Source: Candidatus Thorarchaeota archaeon (GTDB taxonomy: Archaea; Asgardarchaeota; Thorarchaeia; Thorarchaeales; Thorarchaeaceae). From it: a DNA stretch of 64,000 nt. Numbering within the stretch: position 1 is the first letter of the stretch; the number at the start of each line of letters is the position of its first letter. The notes beneath the pieces were generated by a model. It made no database searches and had not been told where the DNA came from. It worked only from the letters and a program-made list of their open reading frames with translations. Location: positions 1,273,747-1,337,746 of the forward strand of contig CP070761.1 of assembly GCA_020348985.1 (NCBI GenBank). Direction: 5' to 3'. The translations under genes and the position numbers were made by a program. Shown here one piece after another: positions 51,318 to 60,814 of this stretch.

Positions 51318-54300
51318 TTGGTCTTCATTGACAAGCTTGTTTGCAAAGGCTTCAAGTCATTTGGCCGAGAGACCGTTACTATAAGATTGAACCCCGGTTT
51401 CACTTGCATTGTTGGCCCGAATGGTTCCGGAAAATCAAACGTTGTCGATGCAGTGTTGTTCGTCCTAGGCCAGTTAAGCGCCAAAACACTTCGAGCAAAC
51501 GTGTTCTCTGATCTCTTGTACTCTCCGCCGAAGCCTGATATGCCCCCAAGGGCCAAAGCCGCCTCTGTGGAGCTTCATTTCAACAACACCGATAGAAAGC
51601 TCCAGATAGAAGCAGACAAGGTCGTAATTGAAAGGGAGCTGGACGAATCAGGAAAGTCTGTTTGTAGGATAAACGGCAAGACAGTCACAAGAACCCAAGT
51701 CTTGGAGGTTCTTGGCAGCATCGGCGTCGATCCTAATGGGTACAATCTCGTGCTTCAGGGAGAGATAGCACAGATTGTCAAGGTAAGCCCAAATGACAGA
51801 AGGAAGCTCATCGAAGAAATCGCAGGGATATCTGCATATGATGAGCAAAAGGAGCGCGCCATGAAGAAACTTGCAGAGAGCGAGGCCAATCTTGGCAAAG
51901 TAGACATGCAGCTTCAGGAACGACGACGACAACTTGAGAGGCTAGAGCTCGAGAGAACCGATGCGCTACGCTACAATAGCATTCAAGACCAAATCAGGCA
52001 AATCAAGATTGACAATACTGCATGGAATCTAATCAAACAGAAACGACGAATAGAGGCAATCGATCATACTCTTCAACAGCGTGCCGTTGAGGCAGAGAAT
52101 CTGCAAAATCAGACCAAAGAGATCGAGAAGGGGATACTAGAAAGCGAGGCAGAGATAGAGGACATTGACGCTGAAGTCGATAGAATTGCCGGTGCAGATG
52201 CAAAGCTTGTTTCTGAGCAATACGGTCTAGTATCAGCTGCTCAGGACCATGCCGCCGCTGACCTCGATCGTGCAAAGAGTGAGTTCGATAGAACTTGGCA
52301 AGAACGTGAGAGCCTTGAGGGAGAGCTAAGGTCCGTAAAGGATGAGATAGAGCAATCAGAACAACAGATAGAGGAACAGGAAAAGAAGCTCTCTAGATTG
52401 GATGTTGAGATTGAGGAGACCTCTAAGGAGGTTGCTAGATTGGAGTCCAGACTGGAGAATGAACAGTCTTCGCTTCTCGAAGCAACTCACAGACTTCAGG
52501 ACCTCAACAAACAGATGGCTGCTTTGGATGAAGGAGTGTCAGAGGTACGGTCAGCCCTCAAGTCCGACAGGCGCGAACTTGGCCTTGTATACGAAGAACT
52601 CCAAGATACTGAGGAAGGATTGAGAAAGACGTTAGCCGAGCTTGAGGAGCTAGATGATATCTATCCTGCCAAGAGGACCAAGCTCGAGGAGGCAGAGGAA
52701 ACAGAGAAAGCTAAGCGCGCCGAGCTATATGACATTGAGGAGCGTCTAAAGACTGTTGATGCAGAAGTAAGAGAATCATCAAAAGTAGTTGGCTCGGCAC
52801 GGGATGAGCTCATTAGATTGGAGGCCCGGAAAGAGGCACTCCGGGAAGCCGAGGAGGCATTTCTGAAGAGGAGACGGGCCATTGCGAAAGTGCTGGAATT
52901 GAGGGATTCTGGAACAGTTGCAGGCATTTTGGGCACTGTAGCAGAACTTGGTACGATAAACCCGGATTATGCAGTGGCTTTAGAAGTTGCGGCCGGAAAC
53001 AGGCTTTCTCACATTGTTGTGGAAGATGAACACGTAGCAACTGAATGTGTAAACACTCTCAAGCGAGAACGGGTCGGTCGATCTTCTTTCATTCCTCTGA
53101 GTAAGATAAAGACACGCGCTCCCGGAAAGCCAGTCAAGGAAGAGGGTGTTGTCGGCTACGCACTGGACCTTGTGAGTTTCGATTCCAAAGTGCGGCCTGC
53201 TTTCGAGTTTGTATTCACAGACACTGTTGTGACTGAAGACTTTGAATCCGCAAAGCGGCTTGGGTTTAAAGGCAGAAGAGCAGTTTCGCTTGATGGAGAT
53301 CTTGTCGAAAGATCCGGATTAATCACCGGGGGACATTATCAGAGAGTAGCTACAGGGTTGTCGTTGCAGGAAGAGGATAGAAGTCCTGATGTAGCAGAGC
53401 GATTGGGCGGACTTGAGGAGATACTGGAATCTCTCAAGACTCAACAAGAAGACCTTAGAAAGCAGAAATCGGTTCTTGATCGCGAGCTTCAGGACCTTTC
53501 GAAGAAGAACTACAGAGACAGAATGGACCTCGAGAGGATTGAGGAGAGCCTTGAAGAAAAGAAAACCAGGGTCGTCACCCTGGAAGAGAAGCTTGAAAGT
53601 TCGAAAGCGTTGACGAAAGCACTTGAACAGCAAATATCGGAACTCCAGGAACGTGATACGGAATTAACGGCTCATCGAGAGGACGTACGCTCCAGACGAG
53701 ACGGCGTCAATGAAACTCTTGTCAAGTCTGATGTAGCGAACATCACTCAAGAGGGCAAAGATCTGAAGGAAATCCTTGAACACTATAAGCGTGAGAGAGA
53801 GACTCTTCTCGGTGAGATTACTGGATTGAGAGTTGGCTTGGATGAACGACTGAGACCCCGCATGGACGACTTGGATGGTCGGCTCAAGAAATTCAACGAT
53901 TTGCTGCCGACATTGGAGAAAGATGTCAAAGATCTCGAAGGCAGGCTAGCGGAGAAACAGAAACAGTTCGAGGATTTGAAACTCGAAAGGGAACGGATTG
54001 ACGGAGCAGTCAAAGACAAACGTGTCTACCAGTTGGAATTGAAGGAGAAACTCCGGAATCTAAGACTCGAACTCGAGGAGACAAGAGAAAATCAGACCAA
54101 CAATGAGAAGGCTGTCTATAGGCTCACAAGCGAGAGAGGGCGATTGGAGACAGACTCCGTAGCATTGTTTGCTGAACTGGATTCATTCTGTGAGGCGCAG
54201 GAAGAAGTCAGCAAGAGAGAGCAAAAGGAGGAGCCTACTCGTAGAGAAATTGACAACATGGATGAGAAGATTCTCGAGCTACAAAGAGAGCTTGAAGCGA

Positions 54301-54908
54301 TGGGACTTGTCAACCTGAAATCAATTGCTGATTACGAAATAGAGCGTGAGAAGTACGACGAAATAGTGGACAAGAAGAGGCGATTAGAAGACGAACACAA
54401 GGAGATTCTTGCATTCATGGAAGAAATTGAGGCTGAGAAAACGCGTAAGTTCCTGCAAGTATACAACGACATTGCAGACAACTTCTCGTCTGTCTTTGCG
54501 AAGCTATCCCCCGGAGGTGAAGCCAGCCTTATGCTTGAGAATCCGGAACATCCTTTGATGGGAGGCATAACGGTGCGGTCAAAGCCTCGCGGCAAGGATC
54601 TGGTCACGCTGGATGCAATGAGCGGCGGCGAGAAAACACTGACCGGCCTCGCACTGATCTTTGCTATCCAATTATACAGTCCGGCCAGCTTCTACGTATT
54701 CGATGAGATTGACGCCGCGCTAGATGATGTCAATGCCCACAACGTAGCTCTGTTGATCTCTGAAATGGCGAAATCGTCACAATTCGTAGTTGTGTCTTTG
54801 AGAGATACAACAGTTAGAAAGGCAGACTTGCTGATTGGCGTATCTAACCAAGATGGAATTTCAAGAATCGTTTCCGTGGACCTAGAGGAGGTGGGAGCTA
54901 CCGCATGA
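51318..54908 (+). CDS. smc: Chromosome segregation ATPase SMC
   Basis: Condensin ATPase of 1196 residues. N-terminal Walker A GPNGSGKSN near 33, a long coiled coil, the hinge at about 530-690 (SGTVAGILGTVAELGTINPD), the returning coil, and the C-terminal ABC signature MSGGEKTLTGLALIF with Walker B FYVFDEIDAALDD. The start is TTG 51318. Its stop overlaps ScpA (ATGA), so the three condensin genes are translationally coupled. Loads on DNA to organise the chromosome. Confidence 0.97.
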   Translation: MVFIDKLVCKGFKSFGRETVTIRLNPGFTCIVGPNGSGKSNVVDAVLFVLGQLSAKTLRANVFSDLLYSPPKPDMPPRAKAASVELHFNNTDRKLQIEADKVVIERELDESGKSVCRINGKTVTRTQVLEVLGSIGVDPNGYNLVLQGEIAQIVKVSPNDRRKLIEEIAGISAYDEQKERAMKKLAESEANLGKVDMQLQERRRQLERLELERTDALRYNSIQDQIRQIKIDNTAWNLIKQKRRIEAIDHTLQQRAVEAENLQNQTKEIEKGILESEAEIEDIDAEVDRIAGADAKLVSEQYGLVSAAQDHAAADLDRAKSEFDRTWQERESLEGELRSVKDEIEQSEQQIEEQEKKLSRLDVEIEETSKEVARLESRLENEQSSLLEATHRLQDLNKQMAALDEGVSEVRSALKSDRRELGLVYEELQDTEEGLRKTLAELEELDDIYPAKRTKLEEAEETEKAKRAELYDIEERLKTVDAEVRESSKVVGSARDELIRLEARKEALREAEEAFLKRRRAIAKVLELRDSGTVAGILGTVAELGTINPDYAVALEVAAGNRLSHIVVEDEHVATECVNTLKRERVGRSSFIPLSKIKTRAPGKPVKEEGVVGYALDLVSFDSKVRPAFEFVFTDTVVTEDFESAKRLGFKGRRAVSLDGDLVERSGLITGGHYQRVATGLSLQEEDRSPDVAERLGGLEEILESLKTQQEDLRKQKSVLDRELQDLSKKNYRDRMDLERIEESLEEKKTRVVTLEEKLESSKALTKALEQQISELQERDTELTAHREDVRSRRDGVNETLVKSDVANITQEGKDLKEILEHYKRERETLLGEITGLRVGLDERLRPRMDDLDGRLKKFNDLLPTLEKDVKDLEGRLAEKQKQFEDLKLERERIDGAVKDKRVYQLELKEKLRNLRLELEETRENQTNNEKAVYRLTSERGRLETDSVALFAELDSFCEAQEEVSKREQKEEPTRREIDNMDEKILELQRELEAMGLVNLKSIADYEIEREKYDEIVDKKRRLEDEHKEILAFMEEIEAEKTRKFLQVYNDIADNFSSVFAKLSPGGEASLMLENPEHPLMGGITVRSKPRGKDLVTLDAMSGGEKTLTGLALIFAIQLYSPASFYVFDEIDAALDDVNAHNVALLISEMAKSSQFVVVSLRDTTVRKADLLIGVSNQDGISRIVSVDLEEVGATA

Positions 54909-55621
54909 GTGATGAAGAAGGCTCGCCTTTCTGGGCAGGACCTCCATATATTCTCCTGACTGATGTTCTTCAACTTGACAAGGTGAAACCATGGAATGTC
55001 GATGTTGGGAAGCTTGTCGCAGGCTTCCTTCGTGAAATGAGACGGCTGGGAGACATTGATTTCAGAATATCGGGAAATGCACTCTATTCCGCCTCAGTGA
55101 TTTTCATGAAAAAGACAAGGGAACTTGTCGAGCTGGGTCTATTACCCCCTGAGGAAGATGATGAGGACGAGGAACTAGAGATTCCTCTGATTAGGCCTCC
55201 CTTTAGAGTCACGAATCAACGCGTAACGCTTCAAGAACTACTAATCGCAATGGACAGAGTGTTGAGCAAGGGTGTAAGAAGACGTTCACCACCCACGAAA
55301 AGGAGACTAAGAGGTAGAGCGGACCCGTTGGCCTTCAAGATGGATTCTGCGAGAGCCAACGTTGAGGAGAATATTGCTCAGGTATACGGAGACCTTTGTG
55401 AGATAATGGAGATTGATGAAGTTGTCAAGTTTGTAGATATTCTTGTGAATAACAGCAGGATTGAGATTGTTAGAGTGCTCTTTGCACTCCTTCATCTTTT
55501 CGCACGCTCCTACATCGATATATGGATGGATGAGAGTGAGGAGATCTGGGTACAGCTTCTAAGCCCTCCACCGGAAGAAGATTCTGAAGAAGTCATAGAG
55601 CAGCAGGTCAGCCAGAGGTGA
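54905..55621 (+). CDS. scpA: Segregation and condensation protein ScpA (kleisin)
   Basis: Kleisin subunit bridging the two SMC heads. The 238 residues include the N-terminal ILLTDVLQLDKVKPWNVDVG and LRRMGDIDF-like region FLREMRRLGDIDFRISGNAL, a charged linker with EEDDEDEELEIP, and a C-terminal winged-helix segment (IEIVRVLFALLHLFARSYID). It overlaps SMC by four bases and ScpB by four bases (GTGA). Confidence 0.92.
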   Translation: MSDEEGSPFWAGPPYILLTDVLQLDKVKPWNVDVGKLVAGFLREMRRLGDIDFRISGNALYSASVIFMKKTRELVELGLLPPEEDDEDEELEIPLIRPPFRVTNQRVTLQELLIAMDRVLSKGVRRRSPPTKRRLRGRADPLAFKMDSARANVEENIAQVYGDLCEIMEIDEVVKFVDILVNNSRIEIVRVLFALLHLFARSYIDIWMDESEEIWVQLLSPPPEEDSEEVIEQQVSQR

Positions 55622-56181
55622 TTCCTGTGGAAGAAGACTTGGTCACTTTGGAGGCGGCATTATATGTCTCAGGTAGGCCCCTAACGATTGAGGAGCTAGC
55701 CGCGCTAATCGGAAAAGGGCAGTCTTCGACCAAGAAAATGCTTGAGGAGCTTGGTTTTGAGTATCGGAAGCGTGGCGGAGCACTCGAGGTGGTCGAGCTG
55801 CCGAGAGAAAGATATGTACTGCAACTTGTCCCGGAACTCACACCTCGTGTGAGCCGACTAATCCCCGGAGGTCTTCTGTCCTTTGCAACCCTTCAAACAT
55901 TGGTATACGTTGCCTTGAAACAGCCGATTCTCCAATCAGATGTAGTGGCCCAGCGAGGAACACATTGCTACGACCACATAAAGGAGCTAATGGAGAAGAA
56001 GTTCGTAGTAGCGACACCAGAAGGAAGGAGCAAGCTTCTTAGAACAACTCCACTCTTCGCAGATTACTTTGGACTCGACCCTGATATGGTTAAGATGAAG
56101 GCTCAGCTCAAGTTCAAGATGCGAAGAATGGTTGAAGATCAACAGATGACTGAAGAGCCTTCAAGTCCTGATATGCTCTAG
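55618..56181 (+). CDS. scpB: Segregation and condensation protein ScpB
   Basis: Winged-helix subunit binding ScpA. The 187 residues include LVTLEAALYVSGRPLTIEEL at the start, AALIGKGQSS and the second winged helix LATLQ-like LLSFATLQTLVYVALKQPIL. The GTG at 55618 overlaps the ScpA stop. The end overlaps the convergent HypE gene by four bases. Confidence 0.9.
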   Translation: MIPVEEDLVTLEAALYVSGRPLTIEELAALIGKGQSSTKKMLEELGFEYRKRGGALEVVELPRERYVLQLVPELTPRVSRLIPGGLLSFATLQTLVYVALKQPILQSDVVAQRGTHCYDHIKELMEKKFVVATPEGRSKLLRTTPLFADYFGLDPDMVKMKAQLKFKMRRMVEDQQMTEEPSSPDML

Positions 56182-57191
56182 CAGACTCTTGGAATCGGCT
56201 CCCCGTAGGGCACCTGGATTATCTTTCGTCCACCCACTGCAGTCTTCATCACAACTCGTGTCTTACCCTCTCGGAGTTTCCCAATGACTTTCGCATCCCT
56301 GGTTTGTGGGGCTCTTCCGAGAGCAGCAAGGATACCCTTGGTTGAGGATGGATCAACAGCCATCAAAGCAGTACCCTCACAGCTCATATGAAGTGGATTC
56401 AAACCGAGGATTTCGCATAGTGAATTCACAGCTTTACGTACTGGAATGAGATTCTCGTCTATCTCCATTTCGAGTCCTGACTTTGAGGCGATCTCGTTCA
56501 GTGCGACAGCAGTTCCACCACGAGTAGGATCCTTCATTGCATGGACGCCACCAACATCAAGACACTCCTTGATTGGACTCCATAGAGGGGCAACGTCACT
56601 AACAAGGTCTGTCTTGAACTTCAGACCCTCCCGATGGGCGAGAAGCGCTGTGCCGTGGTCTCCTATTGGACCAGTTATGATCACATCGTCCCCTGCTTTG
56701 GCACCGCCATCTGTGATGGGTTCATCGAGATAACAGATGCCGATACCAGTTGTGGACATTATGAGCCCATCGAGTGTGCCCTTTGGCATGACTTTCGTAT
56801 CACCCGCGATCATTGCCACTCCCAAAGGCTCTATGATTTCATTGAGAGACGTCAGAACTTTCTTCAGTTCCGCTATCTCAAATCCCTCTTCAACTATCAC
56901 TGTGTTTGTCATAGCAAGTGGTTTTGCGCCCATTACAGCAAGATCATTGATTGTTCCGCAGGCTGCGAGAGTTCCAAGATCACCACCTGGGAAGAATACG
57001 GGATGTATTGTGTGCGCATCTGTGCATACTAGCAAATCTATGTCTTCAGTCTGGATAGTGGCGCCATCGTCCATCTCTTCGAGACCTATGGTACCAATCT
57101 TCTTTCGACCAAATGAGGGGATTATGACTCCCTCAAGCAGACGCTGCATTACTCTTCCACCAGCACCATGTGCCGATTCAATCTGGGTCAT
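56178..57191 (-). CDS. hypE: [NiFe] hydrogenase maturation protein HypE
   Basis: Converts a C-terminal thiocarbamoyl cysteine to thiocyanate as the source of the cyanide ligands. The 337 residues start with MTQIESAHGAGGRVMQRLLE and end GEPIPRVC, with the essential C-terminal cysteine. ATP-binding segments MIAGDTKVMPKG near 130 and KDPTRGGTAVALNE near 218 are present. The ATG at 57191 has GGAGG seven bases upstream. HypA is nearby but eS8 lies between on the opposite strand; other hyp genes and a hydrogenase are not in the window. Confidence 0.93.
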   Translation of the reverse strand: MTQIESAHGAGGRVMQRLLEGVIIPSFGRKKIGTIGLEEMDDGATIQTEDIDLLVCTDAHTIHPVFFPGGDLGTLAACGTINDLAVMGAKPLAMTNTVIVEEGFEIAELKKVLTSLNEIIEPLGVAMIAGDTKVMPKGTLDGLIMSTTGIGICYLDEPITDGGAKAGDDVIITGPIGDHGTALLAHREGLKFKTDLVSDVAPLWSPIKECLDVGGVHAMKDPTRGGTAVALNEIASKSGLEMEIDENLIPVRKAVNSLCEILGLNPLHMSCEGTALMAVDPSSTKGILAALGRAPQTRDAKVIGKLREGKTRVVMKTAVGGRKIIQVPYGEPIPRVC

Positions 57192-57287
57192 TGAGATTCC
57201 TCCGACAACCTGAGAGCAGGACAATCATCTATCTTTATGAACGAGGCGGTGACCAATAGTCCAATGCTGCCGGTAGCCACGAAGCAA

Positions 57288-57297
57288 CATTTAAAAC
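57288..57297 (+). promoter_or_regulatory. TATA box of eS8
   Basis: CATTTAAAAC lies about 50 bases before the ATG at 57343. It is the plus-strand promoter in the divergent region between hypE and eS8. Confidence 0.5.
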
Positions 57298-57342
57298 AAC
57301 ACTTCGGAGTGCGTCAGTGACCCTTACTAGAGGTAGTCAGAA

Positions 57343-57720
57343 ATGGGCGTATGGCATCGACGTTCTGGACGAATATCCACAGGAGCTAGACGGAAGCGTT
57401 TCATGAGCAAGAGAAAGCATGAGATGGGCAGAACTCCGACAGAGACCCTGATGGGAGAACCTAAGCGTAGAATAATCGATAGTAGGGGAATAAGGAAGAA
57501 AACGCCCGCATTGGCCTTGATACAGGTCAACGTTACGGATCCGAAGAAGAACGAAACCGTCAGGGCAGAGCTCGAGGATGTTGAAGAAAACTCTGCGAAC
57601 ATGGACTACCAGCGCCGAAAGGTCATTACAAGAGGAACAATAATCAGGACCTCAAAGGGCAGAGCTCGAGTCACAAGCAGACCAGGTCAAGATGGTATTC
57701 TGAACGCCGTTTTAATTTGA
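57343..57720 (+). CDS. rps8e: Small-subunit ribosomal protein eS8
   Basis: Ribosomal protein eS8. The 125 residues show HRRSGRISTGARRKRFMSKR near 5-24, GRTPTETLMGEPKRR near 29, ENSANMDYQRRKVITRGTII near 82 and the ending GQDGILNAVLI, all typical. Basic throughout. It separates hypE and hypA on the opposite strand and overlaps the 3' end of hypA by nine bases. Confidence 0.95.
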   Translation: MGVWHRRSGRISTGARRKRFMSKRKHEMGRTPTETLMGEPKRRIIDSRGIRKKTPALALIQVNVTDPKKNETVRAELEDVEENSANMDYQRRKVITRGTIIRTSKGRARVTSRPGQDGILNAVLI

Positions 57721-58107
57721 TTGTCCGGGAGCAATCTCGACCTCAATGTTGGTTATTACAAAATCCTTGCCGCCAGTTATGTCGGTGGCACTGCTTCCAC
57801 ATTCAGAGCATTTCATCGGAGAGAACATAGCAATCTGTGGAGCTATTTCTGTATCCACCTTCGTCTCACCCTCATGTCCACACTTTTGACATTTAACTCT
57901 CCCCTGAACTGTGGTTATGTTCAGACTTGCCCCCTCCATAATTGTGTCTCTGCTAGCAATCTCAAAGTTGAATTCAAGCTGTTCTGGTACAAGGAAAGTG
58001 AACTCGCCAACCTCAACATTGACCGCTGTGATTCTCTTCACTCTATGGCCTTTGGCCCCCTCAAGGGCTGCTTCGACGATTGAACAAGCGGCTGAGAACT
58101 CGTGCAT
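57712..58107 (-). CDS. hypA: Hydrogenase nickel-incorporation protein HypA
   Basis: Nickel metallochaperone for [NiFe] hydrogenase. The 131 residues begin MHEFSAACSIVEAAL, where His2 is the nickel ligand, and carry the zinc site CQKCG near 73 and CSECG near 100. Length is normal for archaeal HypA. It is upstream of hypE with eS8 on the other strand between; whether they share a transcript is doubtful. Confidence 0.93.
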   Translation of the reverse strand: MHEFSAACSIVEAALEGAKGHRVKRITAVNVEVGEFTFLVPEQLEFNFEIASRDTIMEGASLNITTVQGRVKCQKCGHEGETKVDTEIAPQIAMFSPMKCSECGSSATDITGGKDFVITNIEVEIAPGQSN

Positions 58108-58242
58108 GAGACACCGTCCTATGCGGCCAACAATAGCCGCTGTTAAGTTGTTTTTGTTCTGTCCGCCTTCTTTAAGACCACTTATTAGAAAGAGTTGGGT
58201 CTGGCACTGTGGCCAACCACAGGGATTCCGGGAGGTAGCGTA

Positions 58243-58872
58243 GTGTCAAAGTCTTCGAAGAGAAGTGGAAAGAAAACAGTGAGCAAGGCAGCGAAAGCTT
58301 CTTCGAAGAAACCTAAGAAAACATCAGCGATGACCACCAAGAAGGCAGACACCAAGGCCAAGGAACCAGCAAAGAAGCCAAGCAAACCGAAGAAAGCAAC
58401 TCCCAAGAAGCCCAAGAAGAAGAAGGTCGCTAAGAAGAGTACACAAATGAAGGTGGCGAAGAAGAAAACCCCTCCGAAGAAAAAGGCGGCCAAGAAAGAG
58501 GTAAGCGAAATTGATGACTTGTTGGTTGAGCTGCAGAGTGATGATGAGCAGGTCGTATTAGGAGCGGTAGATAGACTCGGAGAAGTTGATGATCCCAATG
58601 CAACAGGCCACCTGATAGCCTGTCTGAGGGACACAAGACATATTGTTAGACTCTATGCAGCAGTTCAGCTCGGTGAACGACAAGACCAGAAAGCTGTGGA
58701 TTCGTTGATTGAGGCTCTAGGTGACAGCTCACTTTTCGTGAGACAGACAGTTGCAGGGGCATTGGAGAACATCGGTAGTAAGAAAGCTCTCAAGGCTATC
58801 GAAAAAGCTGAGAGTGAGGGACTCTTGCTTGACGAACTTCCAGAAGGGATTCGACTGCGTCAGCGCCCTTGA
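58243..58872 (+). CDS. HEAT-repeat protein with histone-H1-like Lys/Pro/Ala tail
   Basis: A 209-residue protein. Residues 1-85 are a Lys-, Ala-, Pro- and Thr-rich tail (SSKKPKKTSAMTTKKADTKA and similar), like eukaryotic/bacterial H1-type tails that bind nucleic acid. Residues 88-209 form HEAT/PBS-lyase-like helical repeats (LGEVDDPNATGHLIACLRD, VRLYAAVQLGERQDQKAVDS, SLFVRQTVAGALENIGSKKA). The GTG at 58243 has GGAGG seven bases upstream. A nucleoid or protein-scaffold role is inference. The lysine-rich portion would be disordered. Confidence 0.82.
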   Translation: MSKSSKRSGKKTVSKAAKASSKKPKKTSAMTTKKADTKAKEPAKKPSKPKKATPKKPKKKKVAKKSTQMKVAKKKTPPKKKAAKKEVSEIDDLLVELQSDDEQVVLGAVDRLGEVDDPNATGHLIACLRDTRHIVRLYAAVQLGERQDQKAVDSLIEALGDSSLFVRQTVAGALENIGSKKALKAIEKAESEGLLLDELPEGIRLRQRP

Positions 58873-58948
58873 GAGCTGTATGTGCAACAACTGCTTATAT
58901 TGCAGGCTGCGTTCAGCAAACTACCAATCGCTGGAGACTGGACATAGT

Positions 58949-59479
58949 ATGGGCGATGAAATCGGAGAGGTCGAAGCCGCCATTAAGGATCTTGACTTGG
59001 ATTACATGCGTGGATTGGTTTCTGAGGATGAGTATCAGCTGAGAATGGCTCAGCTTAGATCGAAGCTTGAAGCGGTTGGTGGCAAAGTCGAGGTTTTGTC
59101 CTCAGTGGCGGATTCGTCGAGCACAGCGGGTGGGGAGACCATCGCTGGACAGCCTTCCAAGGCCGCAATGACTGACCCAGTCACAGCCGTCAAGAACGTG
59201 ATTCACGCCTTTCGGAGAATTCCGATTGAAAGAATCTCCCAAGAGTCTGGAGTCAATGCGCCGTATGTAGCGAAAATTCTTAGTGATCTATTGGATGGTC
59301 GCGAACTCTCTGGTCATGTTGATCATGACGCCGGGGATTTCATCCTTGGAACTGGCACGGGTCCAGCACCAAAGTCGATTTCGGCCTGTCCATACTGCAA
59401 AAATGAACAGAAACGCGTTGCAGTCAGAGGTGAGACTGTTACATGCGGCGTGTGCAAGGAATCGTTTATTGTCACCTAA
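58949..59479 (+). CDS. Winged-helix (PCI-like) protein with C-terminal zinc ribbon
   Basis: A 176-residue protein. Residues 5-36 form a coiled segment (AIKDLDLDYMRGLVSEDEYQ), residues 85-130 a winged helix (IPIERISQESGVNAPYVAKI then LLDGRELSGHVDHDAGDFIL) similar to the PCI/winged-helix pattern, and residues 145-170 a zinc ribbon (CPYC and CGVC). I do not know its function. The ATG at 58949 is used; longer in-frame starts overlap the HEAT-repeat gene. Confidence 0.75.
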   Translation: MGDEIGEVEAAIKDLDLDYMRGLVSEDEYQLRMAQLRSKLEAVGGKVEVLSSVADSSSTAGGETIAGQPSKAAMTDPVTAVKNVIHAFRRIPIERISQESGVNAPYVAKILSDLLDGRELSGHVDHDAGDFILGTGTGPAPKSISACPYCKNEQKRVAVRGETVTCGVCKESFIVT

Positions 59480-59553
59480 TACAGACCGATTATCAAGAGA
59501 TATATCGAAGTGAGCTACCTTTTGGTGCCAAGATAGGCATGGTGGTTCTTTAG

Positions 59554-60813
59554 GTGGACCTTCTCAAGGCATGTCTCAATCATGATGGGGCCGCAGCTTC
59601 GGAAACAGTTGCAGAAATGGTAGCCAATGCTCAGCCATCGGCAACATGGGCGGTCTTGATGCATGCGGCTGCTTGGAATGAACAACGCGAGTTTGATACT
59701 CCACATTCCACAATTCTCACGTTCTCCATACATCGAATGATTGAGGACTTAGGTCAAAATGCAAGAATCCTGAATGGTGAAACTGGATCAGGACTGAATG
59801 CACTGCCAAGGAAATTCAGGGAATCACTTCAGTCAACTCTAATCGAACGTTTGGCATACCATTTGGCCGACGTGGATCACTGGGTAACAGAAGCAGGTCC
59901 CAGATATGACATTGATATTCCAATGGACTCTCTGGACAATGCACTTGGACGGTACACTGGCGCTATAAGAGAACGGAGACAGATTCGAGCTGCAGAATCG
60001 GCGCTCAGGCTCGCTTCGAGGGAGAATCCGATCAGACTTCTGCGCTCGACGGCATCCATGGCAGCAGAAGAGCCGGACAAACTCGGTCATGCCTTCATAA
60101 TGCCTCTTTCTCTGCTCTTGGAACTTCCTCAGTCTCGGTTTACTCGTCCTATTCAGGCATCCATATGGCATCTTACGGAGTACCTGGTGAGGAAGATTCC
60201 TCGCAAACGAGAGAAAGAATTCGTCGTAGATGAGAGAATGGACCAGATGGCTGAACCAACAGACCTTTCGGCACACAAAGTCCATTTCATGAACTCAATA
60301 GTGCAGTATGGCATCCTAGGTCACAATGGGATATTCGCTCACAGGATTGCAGAAGCAGCGGAACAGGGAATCGTGAATAGCAGCACAGTTGAGTGGCTGC
60401 TGAGCATGCTGAAACGCAATATAGGTGAAAAGAGAAGTCAGAAGCAATTGGATGCAAGGAAACTCTCAGTGAGCGAGAACGGAACTGATTGGAAAGAGAT
60501 ACCGAGCAGAATCGATTTGCCACATTCTGATGACGTCCGGGAATGGCTTGATGTTTCGGAGTATTGGGGTGCAATGATGAACCTGGAGTCGAATGTCTTT
60601 GAGCAATTGGTCCCTAGCATTGATGAATCAGAGTGGCCTGTGATCCGTGCAGCCCAGTACGCAATGGCGTCTATTAACGGCGAGCCAAGAGCCTCTCATG
60701 TTATGCTTTTCACCCATGCTGCGTGGTCGTTGGCAGACAAGGGACTGGTGCCACAATCACTTGCTGCATTGCAGGTCCACAGAATGCTTAGACAGTATCT
60801 CGAGAGGCGATGA
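59554..60813 (+). CDS. His-rich helical protein of unknown function
   Basis: A 419-residue, largely helical protein with recurring His residues in hydrophobic helices: VLMHAAAWNEQREFDTPHST near 34, LGHAFIMPLSL, LGHNGIFAHRIAEAAEQGIV and SHVMLFTHAAWSLADKGL. The layout distantly recalls questin-oxidase-like/Rieske-associated helical proteins with a metal centre, but this is weak. The start is GTG 59554; a TATA-like AGATATATC lies near 59499. Adjacent genes give no hint of substrate. Confidence 0.6.
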   Translation: MDLLKACLNHDGAAASETVAEMVANAQPSATWAVLMHAAAWNEQREFDTPHSTILTFSIHRMIEDLGQNARILNGETGSGLNALPRKFRESLQSTLIERLAYHLADVDHWVTEAGPRYDIDIPMDSLDNALGRYTGAIRERRQIRAAESALRLASRENPIRLLRSTASMAAEEPDKLGHAFIMPLSLLLELPQSRFTRPIQASIWHLTEYLVRKIPRKREKEFVVDERMDQMAEPTDLSAHKVHFMNSIVQYGILGHNGIFAHRIAEAAEQGIVNSSTVEWLLSMLKRNIGEKRSQKQLDARKLSVSENGTDWKEIPSRIDLPHSDDVREWLDVSEYWGAMMNLESNVFEQLVPSIDESEWPVIRAAQYAMASINGEPRASHVMLFTHAAWSLADKGLVPQSLAALQVHRMLRQYLERR

Positions 60814-60814
60814 C

